Shown: in pieces, positions 1 through 7,783 of the stretch | Layout of the letters: each line of letters starts with the position of its first letter | How positions within the stretch are numbered: position 1 is the stretch's first letter | From: CAYPXN01 sp964414715 | Lineage (GTDB): Bacteria; UBA10199; JADFYH01 | Length of the DNA: 29,749 nucleotides | Reading direction: 5' to 3' | NCBI GenBank assembly: GCA_964414715.1 | Contig: CAYPXN010000136.1 | Location: 1-29,749, forward strand | The notes under the pieces: generated by a model | Databases searched by the model: none | Seen by the model: the letters and a program-made list of their open reading frames with translations, nothing else | What the model was told of the DNA's origin: nothing | Made by a program: the position numbers and the translations under genes

Positions 1-761
1 CCAAATTACGGGATCTTGTTTTGCAATGGGGAACACAGCTCAGCAATGATCACAGCTCCACTCACGAACTCAACCAAAAATTCATCCAGTTGGGCCAAGA
101 TTTGAAAGGCGTCAGTGAATGTCTTGCCAAAGTACCGCAAAATTTTCCAGAAGATGAACTCGAAGGAAACTTCTTCGGCAGCAAAGATAAAATCAAGGTC
201 ACTTCCCGAGATATTGATTTTCTTCAATTCGCAAGTAATTCACTTTCCTATTTGGCAATGAGCATCCCCCAATATGAATGGGGCTTCGATTATTTTCCTT
301 CCTGGCCTTTCGAAGACAGCTTTTATCAAGATATCAATGGCAAACAAGGCAGTGGAGACAAACGCTTTGGCGATTTAAGTTCAGATGCTGCCACGCAAAT
401 TGTTCATAATGCCCCGCTTCTCAGGAACGGATTACAATCTTTTGATAATTTTTTGCATGAATCCAAAACAGGATTGATTGATGCCTGGCTCCGATGGCGC
501 TTTTCACAGGATGATCTTGTCACTTATACAGCCGTGTTACAATCGGCCCTTGCCTCTCTCCAAGCAAATCAATGGATGGGGATTTCCGGAAAAACTTTCA
601 TTCTGAATACTTCTTCCCTTTTGCATGAAGAAACTCTTCCCAACGCAAAAAACATTCCTTCAGACACCAATCTCTTGGAACAAAAATCAAACGGTGATCC
701 GGATATCAACGACGATTATTTGAAAGATTTATTCCACGACTTGCTCCGATTTAGATCTTAA
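1..761 (+). CDS. Unrecognised protein, 5' end outside the window
   Basis: The reading frame is open from base 3 to the stop at 759-761, so the gene begins upstream of the window. The TTG at 21 is an internal codon and not a supported start. The visible part is about 252 residues, mostly polar, without an obvious signal peptide or membrane segment. It has aromatic-rich patches (for example YEWGFDYFPSWPFEDSFY) and an acidic C-terminus with a DPDINDDYLKDLF stretch. I do not recognise a family and assign no function. Its stop overlaps the end of the convergent DoxX gene by 4 nt. Composition and codon use resemble the neighbours, so it is probably a real chromosomal gene. Confidence 0.6.
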   Translation, partial: KLRDLVLQWGTQLSNDHSSTHELNQKFIQLGQDLKGVSECLAKVPQNFPEDELEGNFFGSKDKIKVTSRDIDFLQFASNSLSYLAMSIPQYEWGFDYFPSWPFEDSFYQDINGKQGSGDKRFGDLSSDAATQIVHNAPLLRNGLQSFDNFLHESKTGLIDAWLRWRFSQDDLVTYTAVLQSALASLQANQWMGISGKTFILNTSSLLHEETLPNAKNIPSDTNLLEQKSNGDPDINDDYLKDLFHDLLRFRS

Positions 762-1186
762 TTCAAATTACTTCCTCCTCGGATAAATCCATCGAGAGAA
801 ATTTTTCCGGCACCGGTAAAAACAAGACAAAGAGCCATGGCCAATAATGCCATGGCGAATTCATAACCATGCCCTTTGCCCGGTTCACACATTCCGTTCA
901 AAAACAAACCGTTGGGGCCGTGCACTTTCCAAATGGCAACGATCATCACACAAGAAATTCCCAGTCCTGCCAAGCGAGTAAGTAAACCTGCAATCACGGC
1001 AATCCCCCCAAAAAATTCCGTATAAGCTGCCACATAAGCCATGAAAGCGGGCATCCCCATATTCCCCATATGCGAAGCAAAACCTTCGATGCCATGTCCT
1101 CCAAACAAACCAAAAGCTTTTTGTCCTCCATGGGCGATAAAAATAACACCCAAGGCAATTCTTAAAATCAAAAGTCCAAAGCTCAT
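758..1186 (-). CDS. DoxX family membrane protein
   Basis: A 142-residue hydrophobic protein with about four predicted transmembrane helices. It has the typical DoxX opening (LRIALGVIFIAHGGQKAFG near residues 8-26), the conserved YTEFFGGIAVIAGLLTRLAG segment, and a glycine-rich loop before the last helix. DoxX proteins are small inner-membrane proteins, some linked to quinone or thiosulfate/redox metabolism; the substrate cannot be deduced here. The ATG is preceded by a strong Shine-Dalgarno sequence on the minus strand (GGGAGGT, about 4 nt upstream). It is divergent from the histone-fold gene, with roughly 100 nt between starts, so both promoters should lie there. Full length for the family; nothing broken. 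Confidence 0.85.
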   Translation of the reverse strand: MSFGLLILRIALGVIFIAHGGQKAFGLFGGHGIEGFASHMGNMGMPAFMAYVAAYTEFFGGIAVIAGLLTRLAGLGISCVMIVAIWKVHGPNGLFLNGMCEPGKGHGYEFAMALLAMALCLVFTGAGKISLDGFIRGGSNLN

Positions 1187-1287
1187 TTAAAACCTCCCTA
1201 TTTTTTTGGTTTACAGCATTTTAAAATATGGCCAAACTATCACATCTTTTTATTTTTGAAAAATGAAGAAAAAAAGAGGAGCTATCT

Positions 1288-1488
1288 ATGACTTCAAAAA
1301 AACACTCTAAAAGCCGTGAAACTTTAGTGGTTGCAAGCAAAGTGAAAGATTTTATCAAAAGTAAAGGCTGCATGACCGCCTCAGATACCTTGGCGGCACT
1401 TTCTGAAAAAGTTTACACACTTTTGGAAGAAGCTGTCAGCCGTACCAAAGGCAACAAACGCTCCACCGTAAAACCCCAGGATCTTTAA
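1288..1488 (+). CDS. Small bacterial histone-fold DNA-binding protein
   Basis: A 66-residue basic protein. The segment ETLVVASKVKDFIKSKG (11-27) matches helix 1 of bacterial histone-fold proteins, ASDTLAALSEKVYTLLEEAV (31-50) forms the long helix 2, and KRSTVKPQDL (57-66) matches the loop 2/helix 3 region, seen as RKTVKxEDF or similar in bacterial and archaeal histones. Length and truncated third helix agree with the short bacterial histones related to Bdellovibrio Bd0055 (family knowledge from memory). Expected role: dimeric nucleoid protein. A good Shine-Dalgarno (GAGGAG, 7 nt spacing) precedes the ATG. The next gene begins 5 nt after the stop. A misassigned small CopG-like or DUF protein is the main alternative. 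Confidence 0.75.
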   Translation: MTSKKHSKSRETLVVASKVKDFIKSKGCMTASDTLAALSEKVYTLLEEAVSRTKGNKRSTVKPQDL

Positions 1489-1493
1489 AAACC

Positions 1494-1937
1494 ATGAAGA
1501 AAATAATTTTATTTTTACTTTTTTTCGTTTCCCTTCTTCCTGCATCCCTTTTCGCCCAAACTTATGCAAAGGGAGACAAAGTAGAGGTTCTCTGGCACGG
1601 AGCCTGGTATAAATCCCGAATTGAACGCGTGGAAAAAGAAGGATACTACAGAGTCCACTTCATGGGTTATTGGGCCTCTCGAGAAGAAATCGTTCCTTCG
1701 GAACGAATCCGCAACATTATTCCTCGTACCCAACCTGATCTGAATAGCCTGAAAATGGGAAGCCCTGTCGAATTTTTGGAAGGAGATCATTGGAGACCTG
1801 CCACTTTCGTAGAACTCGATGGAAAAAAGGCTGTTATTCGTTACACAGATGGAGAGGCACAAAAAGAGCAAAAAATCCTTACAAATCTTTTATCTATTGT
1901 TCCCTCTTCAAGCCCGACAAGTCGTCCAAATCCCTAA
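1494..1937 (+). CDS. Secreted protein with two Tudor/Agenet-like modules
   Basis: A 147-residue protein with a Sec signal peptide (residues 1-21, cleavage likely after SLFA). It then has two similar beta-barrel-like segments: KGDKVEVLWHGAWYKSRIE... with YYRVHFMGYW and EIVPSERIR (26-73), and MGSPVEFLEGDHWRPATFVE with AVIRYTDGE (88-121). This pattern (GxxVEVxWxGxWYxAxI...YxVxYxGY...WVxxxRI) is that of Tudor-knot/Agenet modules, which bind peptides, nucleic acids or polysaccharides. In secreted bacterial versions the ligand is generally unknown. The start lies 5 nt after the histone-fold stop with only a weak ribosome-binding site, so the two are probably co-transcribed. The signal peptide argues against a direct chromatin role. 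Confidence 0.65.
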   Translation: MKKIILFLLFFVSLLPASLFAQTYAKGDKVEVLWHGAWYKSRIERVEKEGYYRVHFMGYWASREEIVPSERIRNIIPRTQPDLNSLKMGSPVEFLEGDHWRPATFVELDGKKAVIRYTDGEAQKEQKILTNLLSIVPSSSPTSRPNP

Positions 1938-1947
1938 GCTTAAATTC

Positions 1948-1976
1948 TTGCACCGCGAATAAAAACGACTTATTTT
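1948..1976 (+). promoter_or_regulatory. Possible sigma70-type promoter of the citrate synthase gene
   Basis: TTGCAC (1948-1953), a 17-nt spacer and TATTTT (1971-1976) form a weak sigma70-like promoter about 80 nt upstream of the citrate synthase start. The match is modest and based on reading alone. The same -35 hexamer, TTGCAC, occurs before the FlhG-like gene. Confidence 0.25.
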
Positions 1977-2003
1977 TCAGGCTTATTTTTGTTTTGACGC
2001 CTC

Positions 2004-2025
2004 TAGGCTTTCGCTGTAAAGCCTA
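2004..2025 (+). promoter_or_regulatory. Perfect 8-bp hairpin in the citrate synthase leader
   Basis: TAGGCTTT (2004-2011) and AAAGCCTA (2018-2025) are exact reverse complements around a 6-nt loop, CGCTGT. The hairpin lies about 20 nt upstream of the Shine-Dalgarno (GGAG at 2047) and has no T-run, so it does not look like a terminator. It could be an operator or an RNA control element for the gene downstream. Confidence 0.4.
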
Positions 2026-2057
2026 TAGCTTCAATCCTTGTTCAATGGAGAAAATCA

Positions 2058-3350
2058 ATGGCTAAAGAGACTCTCACGATTACCGACAACCGAAATGGTA
2101 AAACTTACGAAATTCCGATTGAAAATGACACAATTCACGCCATGGATCTTCGTCAAATCAAAACCTCCGAAGAAGATTTTGGTTTGATGACCTATGATCC
2201 CGCTTTTACCAATACCGCTTCTTGTAAAAGTAAAATTACTTATATTGATGGAGATAAAGGTATCTTACGTTATCGCGGAATTCCCATCGAACAATTGGCC
2301 GAAAAAAGCACCTACCTTGAAACCGCCTATCTCTTATTGCATGGCGAACTTCCCAACGTAACTCAGCTACAGGAATGGAAGAAAAACATCACTTATCACA
2401 CCTTTGTTCATGAAAACGTGAAAAAATTCATGGATGGATTTCATCATGATGCCCATCCCATGGGAATGCTTGTTTCTTCGGTGGCCGCGCTCTCCACTTT
2501 TTATCCCGATGCAAAAAAAATTAATGACCCCGAAGTAAGAATGATGTCCGCCTATCGTTTGATCGGAAAAATTTCCACACTCGCAGCTTTTGCTTATCGT
2601 CATAGTCTGGGAATGCCCTATGTTTATCCGGACAATGAACTTTCCTACTCCGGAAATTTCTTAAACATGCTGTTCCGTATTGCCGAACCCAAGTATGTTC
2701 CCAATCCGGTTTTGGAACATGCACTAGATGTACTTTTCATTCTTCATGCTGACCACGAGCAAAATTGCAGCACGAACGCCATGCGCAGCATTGGTTCTTC
2801 TCATGTGGATCCTTTCTCAGCCACTGCAGGAGCTATCGCCGCACTTTACGGCCCTCTTCATGGGGGTGCCAATGAAGAAGTGCTTCAGATGTTGAAAGCC
2901 ATTGGCAGCAAGAAAAATATTCCTGATTTCATTAAAAAAGTAAAAGGCGGCGAAGGGAAACTCATGGGTTTTGGACATCGAGTTTATAAAAACTATGACC
3001 CCCGCGCAAAAATCATCAAGGAAATTGCCTACAAGGTTTTTGAAATCACAGGTGCCAATCCCCTTTTGGAAACCGCACTCGATCTTGAAAAAATTGCTTT
3101 GGAAGACGATTACTTTATCAAAAGAAAACTTTACCCTAACGTAGACTTCTACTCGGGCCTCATTTATCAGGCCATGGGATTCCCGGTCTCCATGTTTCCG
3201 GTTCTTTTTGCGATTCCGCGCATGTCAGGTTGGATTTCTCAATGGATCGAAATGATTACGGATCCCGATCAGAAAATTGCCCGTCCTCGTCAAATCTATT
3301 TGGGCTACGACAAACGGGATTACATCCCTATTGAGAAGCGTAGTAAATAA
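2058..3350 (+). CDS. gltA: Citrate synthase, hexameric Gram-negative type
   Basis: A 430-residue type II citrate synthase that condenses oxaloacetate and acetyl-CoA to citrate, the entry step of the TCA cycle. Catalytic residues can be placed: His268 in GPLHGGANE, His307 in GFGHRVYKNYDPR (the family signature) and Asp363 in VDFYSG. These correspond to His264, His305 and Asp362 of the E. coli enzyme. The N-terminal beta-rich extension (residues 1-50), with GFLMTYDP-like and TASCKSKITYIDGDKGIL segments, is the one found in the NADH-sensitive hexameric enzymes. The ATG has a GGAG 7 nt upstream. The leader holds a perfect hairpin (2004-2025). The phosphoesterase gene follows after 15 nt. Length is normal and nothing is missing. 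Confidence 0.97.
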   Translation: MAKETLTITDNRNGKTYEIPIENDTIHAMDLRQIKTSEEDFGLMTYDPAFTNTASCKSKITYIDGDKGILRYRGIPIEQLAEKSTYLETAYLLLHGELPNVTQLQEWKKNITYHTFVHENVKKFMDGFHHDAHPMGMLVSSVAALSTFYPDAKKINDPEVRMMSAYRLIGKISTLAAFAYRHSLGMPYVYPDNELSYSGNFLNMLFRIAEPKYVPNPVLEHALDVLFILHADHEQNCSTNAMRSIGSSHVDPFSATAGAIAALYGPLHGGANEEVLQMLKAIGSKKNIPDFIKKVKGGEGKLMGFGHRVYKNYDPRAKIIKEIAYKVFEITGANPLLETALDLEKIALEDDYFIKRKLYPNVDFYSGLIYQAMGFPVSMFPVLFAIPRMSGWISQWIEMITDPDQKIARPRQIYLGYDKRDYIPIEKRSK

Positions 3351-3365
3351 TGAAATAATATAAAA

Positions 3366-4274
3366 ATGAAACGTTGGGGCACTTTTTTCATTATTTATTT
3401 TTTATTATCAGGTGCCCTCAGTTGCGGATCTTCCAACAACTCCAATCCAACGCCTAGCCCCCTTGAAGTAAATTTCATTAGTTTCGGAGATTGGGGGACC
3501 GGCAACTCCAACCAACAAGCAGTGGCAAGTCTCGCTCATCAAATCTGCCAAAATGACAAATGTGATTTTTCCTTCGTATTGGGAGATAATTTTTATCCTC
3601 ATGGGGTCAGCAGCACTTCAGATACTCAATGGCAAACAAAATACAAAGATGTGTACAGTTCCTTAGGACTCAGTTTCTACGCTCTCCTCGGAAACCATGA
3701 CTGGGATAGTCCTGCAAATCCTCAGGCAGAAATTGACTATTCTGCTGTCGACTCCAGCTGGAAAATGCCTGCGGCATATTACACACAAGTTTTGCCAGAC
3801 AGTGATCATCCTTTACTGCAACTTTTTATTATCAACTCAAATGATTTCAAAACAAATACGGAAGAACAAACTTGGTTGAGTGAACAAATCAACCAATCTT
3901 CCGCAAAGTGGAAAATTCTTGCTTTTCATCATCCGGTCTTTAGTAATGGTTCCGGACACACACCCGATGAAAAACAAATTTATCCCATCTTGAAACCCAT
4001 CATTTGTCATAAGATCAACCTGCTTCTCTCGGGACATGATCACTTTTTCTCACATCTCAGGGATGAAAGTGAAGATTGCGGATACGATCAGTTGGTAATT
4101 GGAACAGGAGGACAGGATCTTTATCCGATTGCTCCCGCAAATTCTGCCCCTGCCACCATTCTCTACACCGAACAAAGTTTCGGGTTGGGATATTTTTCCA
4201 TTACCTCTGAAAAAATTTCTTTCGATTTTTTTCCAACAACTGCTTCTTCCTCTTATTCTTATCAATGGCAATAA
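3366..4274 (+). CDS. Lipoprotein metallophosphoesterase, purple-acid-phosphatase-like (paralogue 1)
   Basis: A 302-residue calcineurin-like phosphoesterase resembling the small (TRAP/type 5) purple acid phosphatases. Metal-ligand motifs are in the family order: GDWG (41-44), GDNFY (73-77), GNHD (109-112), AFHHP (187-190 region, HH 188-189) and GHDHFFSH (from 223). The N-terminus MKRWGTFFII... ends in ALSC with Cys20 followed by GSS, a clear lipobox, so the protein should be lipid-anchored in the envelope and act on periplasmic or extracellular phosphate esters. There is no good ribosome-binding site in the 15 nt after the citrate synthase stop, which suggests weak or coupled translation. A second copy without a lipobox is at 6890-7777. 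Confidence 0.88.
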   Translation: MKRWGTFFIIYFLLSGALSCGSSNNSNPTPSPLEVNFISFGDWGTGNSNQQAVASLAHQICQNDKCDFSFVLGDNFYPHGVSSTSDTQWQTKYKDVYSSLGLSFYALLGNHDWDSPANPQAEIDYSAVDSSWKMPAAYYTQVLPDSDHPLLQLFIINSNDFKTNTEEQTWLSEQINQSSAKWKILAFHHPVFSNGSGHTPDEKQIYPILKPIICHKINLLLSGHDHFFSHLRDESEDCGYDQLVIGTGGQDLYPIAPANSAPATILYTEQSFGLGYFSITSEKISFDFFPTTASSSYSYQWQ

Positions 4275-4346
4275 CAGACTCCGCCTACATCTGCAGAAAT
4301 GAAAAAAATAATTTGTTTTTCCTCTTCATTTCTATTGCATTTTTTT

Positions 4347-4376
4347 TTGCACTAGTGAAAATGTCGATTGTAAATT
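4347..4376 (+). promoter_or_regulatory. Putative promoter of the FlhG-like operon with overlapping inverted repeat
   Basis: TTGCAC (4347-4352), an 18-nt spacer and TAAATT (4371-4376) lie about 70 nt before the GTG start at 4444. TGTAAA (4369-4374) and TTTACA (4381-4386) form an inverted repeat with a 6-nt centre overlapping the -10 element, a position typical of a repressor site. Downstream in the leader, CCCGA (4403-4407) and TCGGG (4415-4419) could form a short hairpin. All are read by eye. Confidence 0.35.
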
Positions 4377-4443
4377 CAATTTTACATTTCGAGGTGAGGT
4401 TGCCCGACTTTTCATCGGGTAATTAAGAGGGAGATAAAATCAA

Positions 4444-5412
4444 GTGGAAGTAAGATCATCGGATTTCTCCGAGCTGTTGGAGGCGGAAGCTTTGGAGAAA
4501 GAAATGGATGTCTCGACGCCCGTCTTTGTTCCTTTCGAATTGGGAGATAAGAACAAAGCTCCTCGCATCTCGATTCCACCTGCTCAAAGCCAAGTCATTT
4601 GCATTGCAAGCGGCAAAGGCGGAACGGGTAAAACGACTTTCACCACCAACCTTGCCATTTCATTAAAAGCCAAAGGACTTCGGGTTTTAATTGTCGATGC
4701 CGATTTCGGATTGGCAAATGACCATTTATTATTGGGACTCAATCCCCAAGGTGATATTGGTGACGTACTTTCCGGAAGAAAAGATGTCCGCGAAGTTTTA
4801 TTAGAAGGTCCTTACGGTATTCACCTTCTCCCCGGTGGAGTCGGCTCCAGTGATTTGTCTTCCCTGGAAGATTATGATCTTCGAAACTTGGCCCGTGAAA
4901 TTGGCCGTCTTGAACCTGATTACGATGTCATTCTTTTTGATTTGGCTGCCGGAATCTCCCCTCAAATCATGCGTTTTTTGAAACCTGCCCATGAGATTAT
5001 CATTGTCACCAATCCGGAAGTCACTGCCTTGGTGGATGCTTATGGTTTGATCAAAAGCCTTTCGGTGTGGAATGAACACAAAGGAAGTGAACTGAAGGTG
5101 GTTTTGAATCGGGTAAAAAGTCGCGAAGATTCGATTTCTTCCATGCAACGACTCCGACAAGTGGTTCAAAAACATCTTCCCAGCATGAAATTAAACTACA
5201 TGGGATACATCCCCTTCGATCGATATCTCTTACATTCCATTGCAATTCAGGAACCTGTCACGATCTCTCATCCACGTTCACAAGTGGTTGCCTGCATCAA
5301 GGCGATTGCCCAACGTATTCAGGCTAATTACCGTGCCTGGGATCGTAAACAACAGATTAAAAACCCGGTTCCTTCTTATTTCGCAAAGCTCGAACAACAA
5401 AGCTATGAGTAA
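4444..5412 (+). CDS. FlhG/FleN/MinD-family ATPase
   Basis: A 322-residue SIMIBI-class P-loop ATPase. The deviant Walker A SGKGGTGKTT has its signature GKGGTGKTT at residues 57-65. Switch motif DADFGLAND begins at Asp85 and resembles the DADLGLANxD of FlhG, and the Walker B-like ILFDLAAG has Asp166. The roughly 50-residue N-terminal extension is charged. FlhG/FleN proteins partner the GTPase FlhF in setting flagellar number; MinD relatives place division or other polar machinery. No flhF or flagellar gene lies in the window, so the target is open. The GTG start has GAGGGAG 10 nt upstream. The stop overlaps the start of the next gene by 8 nt, implying translational coupling. Confidence 0.85.
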   Translation: MEVRSSDFSELLEAEALEKEMDVSTPVFVPFELGDKNKAPRISIPPAQSQVICIASGKGGTGKTTFTTNLAISLKAKGLRVLIVDADFGLANDHLLLGLNPQGDIGDVLSGRKDVREVLLEGPYGIHLLPGGVGSSDLSSLEDYDLRNLAREIGRLEPDYDVILFDLAAGISPQIMRFLKPAHEIIIVTNPEVTALVDAYGLIKSLSVWNEHKGSELKVVLNRVKSREDSISSMQRLRQVVQKHLPSMKLNYMGYIPFDRYLLHSIAIQEPVTISHPRSQVVACIKAIAQRIQANYRAWDRKQQIKNPVPSYFAKLEQQSYE

Positions 5413-6175
5413 AAGGCGTTGGCATTTAAAATCCGTTACCCAAATTCTTCGATCCATCAAAGAAAGAAAAACGCACGCACACTCTAGCTCCACCCCTGCT
5501 CCACAGAACATTCCTCTGGATGATTTTTCCCAACTTCTCATCAAACAAATTCGTGCCATGGATAGTAATGTCGAGATCATCGAGAGAAATTTTCCTATTC
5601 AGGAAGGTCGTAGCAAGGTCGATTTGCTCGCCTATAATCATGCCGGCGAACTCATCCTTATTTGGACCCCTGAAGTATTAAAAGCACAGAGATTGGTGGA
5701 TTTGATTGCCGAATTTGACTGGATGAAAAAAAATGTCCTTTTGTGGCAGCATCTTTTTCCCCAGGCAACACGCCGCGGGGAATTACAACTCAAAGTCTGG
5801 TTTTTTGCAGCCGAAATGGATTCAAACCTGAATACCATCTTGTTTTATCTTAAGGGAATTCCTCTCCGTATTTTTCAATATTCTTACCAGACCCTGAATG
5901 GAAAATTAAGTTTAGTCATTAAACCCTGGATGAACCTAAAAGTGGATTCGGAACCCTTGAAAGTTCCCGAACCCCGACCGAATTTTATGCCAAATCCCAG
6001 TAAAACACCCCATCTCAGAGCCGTACCGAGTCCAAAGGAAATTCCTGCAATTACCCAGGAAGAAATACAAGATCTTGTCAAAGGCCTTGAAGGCGATTTC
6101 AACGTGGATGCCTTTGAAGATGAAATTACCGAGCCAGGTATTGAAGCCAGTGAATTAAAGCAGGAAAAGGCTTAG
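5405..6175 (+). CDS. Unknown protein with a degenerate PD-(D/E)xK-like domain
   Basis: I place the start at ATG 5405 (MSKRRWHLKS...), giving 256 residues. The frame is open further upstream, but that part lies inside the FlhG-like gene. Residues 50-140 resemble the restriction-endonuclease-like fold seen in RecB/NucS-type proteins: SKVDLLAYNHAGELILIWTPE has the metal-binding Asp (Asp73), but the usual ExK is replaced by Trp87 and Pro89, so a nuclease activity seems lost. The C-terminal third is proline-rich then acidic. The ATG overlaps the FlhG-like stop by 8 nt, so the two proteins probably work together. The fold assignment is inference from motif shape only; otherwise the protein is unrecognised. 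Confidence 0.6.
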   Translation: MSKRRWHLKSVTQILRSIKERKTHAHSSSTPAPQNIPLDDFSQLLIKQIRAMDSNVEIIERNFPIQEGRSKVDLLAYNHAGELILIWTPEVLKAQRLVDLIAEFDWMKKNVLLWQHLFPQATRRGELQLKVWFFAAEMDSNLNTILFYLKGIPLRIFQYSYQTLNGKLSLVIKPWMNLKVDSEPLKVPEPRPNFMPNPSKTPHLRAVPSPKEIPAITQEEIQDLVKGLEGDFNVDAFEDEITEPGIEASELKQEKA

Positions 6176-6861
6176 CCTTTTCTCAATTCTCTCAATCTCT
6201 CATTCGATTTTTCCATTTCCTCTTTCGTGATCACATCGATCGCGCCTACGGATTCTTTGTATTTTTTTCGCCAGGCAAGAACTTCTTCAGGCGTTGAAAA
6301 ACGTTCAATGGGCAAATCAGTCAGAATATTTTGAAAGGGATTGTAACCTTGCGCTTGTAAAACTTTTCTTAAAGGAAAATCGAGGGAAGTGTCCACATAC
6401 CTCCGCCAAACTTTCTGTTTTTCCAAATAAACTTCCACATAAGCATGCACCGTACGTGGCTGGATTTTATCAAACATTTCCGGATTGGAAGTAAAACGAA
6501 ATCCGTTTTTACTTATCCAAAAAAAGGAATACACGGAAGGAATCCCCATGGATCTCAACAAGGCAATCATTACATTACTTTTATTAAAACACATTCCCTC
6601 TTTTTTTTGTCCTGTTTCAGAAGCCATCACCGGCCAGACATCAAAAGCATAGGCAATATGTGAGCGGAGATAGTCATAAGCTTTGTTTGCAATTTTTTCA
6701 GGCTCGACCAAATTTTCAAAAAGATTGTTTTTTAAAGTTTGAATAAGAGGGTGTGAAAAATCACAAAGGGGTGTTTCTTGCAAATAGGCTTGGCTCGGTT
6801 CCAAAATGCAGGTATTTTGGTCGAAGAATTCCAGGATATTTTTTTGCAGGGAAAGCTCCAT
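6172..6861 (-). CDS. Transglutaminase-like (papain-fold) protein
   Basis: A 229-residue protein carrying the bacterial transglutaminase-like core: QKKEGMCFNKSNVMIALLRS with catalytic Cys91, RTVHAYVEVYLE with His139 and WRRYVDTSLDF with Asp157, in the correct order and spacing. Such proteins usually act as cysteine proteases or amidases on peptides, sometimes peptidoglycan-derived; the substrate here is unknown. No signal peptide is visible, so it is probably cytoplasmic. Its stop overlaps the convergent gene ending at 6175 by 4 nt. It is divergent from the second phosphoesterase, with only 28 nt between starts, leaving little space for two promoters. A short AGG is the only ribosome-binding-site candidate. 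Confidence 0.8.
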   Translation of the reverse strand: MELSLQKNILEFFDQNTCILEPSQAYLQETPLCDFSHPLIQTLKNNLFENLVEPEKIANKAYDYLRSHIAYAFDVWPVMASETGQKKEGMCFNKSNVMIALLRSMGIPSVYSFFWISKNGFRFTSNPEMFDKIQPRTVHAYVEVYLEKQKVWRRYVDTSLDFPLRKVLQAQGYNPFQNILTDLPIERFSTPEEVLAWRKKYKESVGAIDVITKEEMEKSNERLRELRKG

Positions 6862-6889
6862 TTACCTATAAAACCACGAGGTTTCATTT

Positions 6890-7777
6890 ATGAAAAGACT
6901 CTTCTTTGCCTTCTTTTTTCTCTTCTCTCTCTTTCATCTCAATTCCCTGCCAGCAAGAGAAAAGTCTTCGCCCATAAGATCCGTTCGCTTTTTCACCTTT
7001 GGAGACTGGGGTTCAGGCACTCAAGATCAAAAAAATGTTGCGGAAGTGACTCGAAAAGTTTGCAAAGAGCTCGGCTGCGATTTTGGACTTCTTCTGGGAG
7101 ATAATTTTTATGAAAAAGGTGTATCAAGCGTAGAAGATCCCCTCTGGAAAAGCCGTTATCAGGATATCTATCAAGGTTTGAATATCCCTTTTTACGCCGT
7201 TCTTGGAAATCACGACTGGCGAGGCAATCCCCAAGCTCAAGTGGATTATTCCAAAAAAGATTCCCGCTGGAAAATGCCCGCTTATTTTTATTCGATCCGC
7301 TATCCTGAGAAAAATCCTCTTCTCGAAATATTTGTTCTCAACTCGAATAATTTTAATGTCGAACAACAAAATTGGCTGAAAAAGAACCTCGATGTTTCTA
7401 CTGCAAAATGGAAAATGCTCGCCTTTCATCATCCCATTCTCAACACGGGAGACAAACACCCCCCAGATCAAATGCATCTGTGGCCAAGTTTGAAACCGAT
7501 TGTCTGCGGAAAAATTGATCTTATCCTCTCAGGGCACGAACACATCTTTGCTCAACTTCGCCCTGAACCGGATGAGTGCAAGTACGATCAAATTATCGTG
7601 GGAACGGGAGGAAAAGAACTTTACGGAATAAGCAGCGCGCATTCTGATACAAAAGTTTTAGGTGCAGATTCCAGCTTCGGCCCTGCTTGGATGGAACTAA
7701 GCCCAAGCAAAGCCACCCTCAAATTTTTCCATACGGATGGAAAAGAGACTTACCGATATAGCTGGGAAAAGAAATAA
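6890..7777 (+). CDS. Secreted metallophosphoesterase, purple-acid-phosphatase-like (paralogue 2)
   Basis: A 295-residue paralogue of the protein at 3366-4274. It has the same motif series: FTFGDWGSG (GDWG 38-41), LLGDNFYEKGV (GDN 70-72), GNHDW (from 106), AFHHPIL (HH 180-181) and LSGHEHIFAQ (GHEH 215-218), and shares long stretches such as YxxIYxxLxxPFYAxLGNHDW and DSRWKMPAYFY. It differs at the N-terminus, with an ordinary Sec signal peptide (about residues 1-22, ending NSLPA) and no lipobox, so it should be periplasmic or secreted instead of lipid-anchored. GAGG 8 nt upstream supports the ATG. The two copies are separated by about 2.6 kb, so they are not a fresh tandem duplication. Confidence 0.88.
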   Translation: MKRLFFAFFFLFSLFHLNSLPAREKSSPIRSVRFFTFGDWGSGTQDQKNVAEVTRKVCKELGCDFGLLLGDNFYEKGVSSVEDPLWKSRYQDIYQGLNIPFYAVLGNHDWRGNPQAQVDYSKKDSRWKMPAYFYSIRYPEKNPLLEIFVLNSNNFNVEQQNWLKKNLDVSTAKWKMLAFHHPILNTGDKHPPDQMHLWPSLKPIVCGKIDLILSGHEHIFAQLRPEPDECKYDQIIVGTGGKELYGISSAHSDTKVLGADSSFGPAWMELSPSKATLKFFHTDGKETYRYSWEKK

Positions 7778-7783
7778 TTCCAA

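Noticed and set aside
4403..4419. CCCGA/TCGGG hairpin in the FlhG-like leader as a riboswitch
   Set aside because: Only a 5-bp stem; none of the conserved segments of known riboswitch classes could be found around it.
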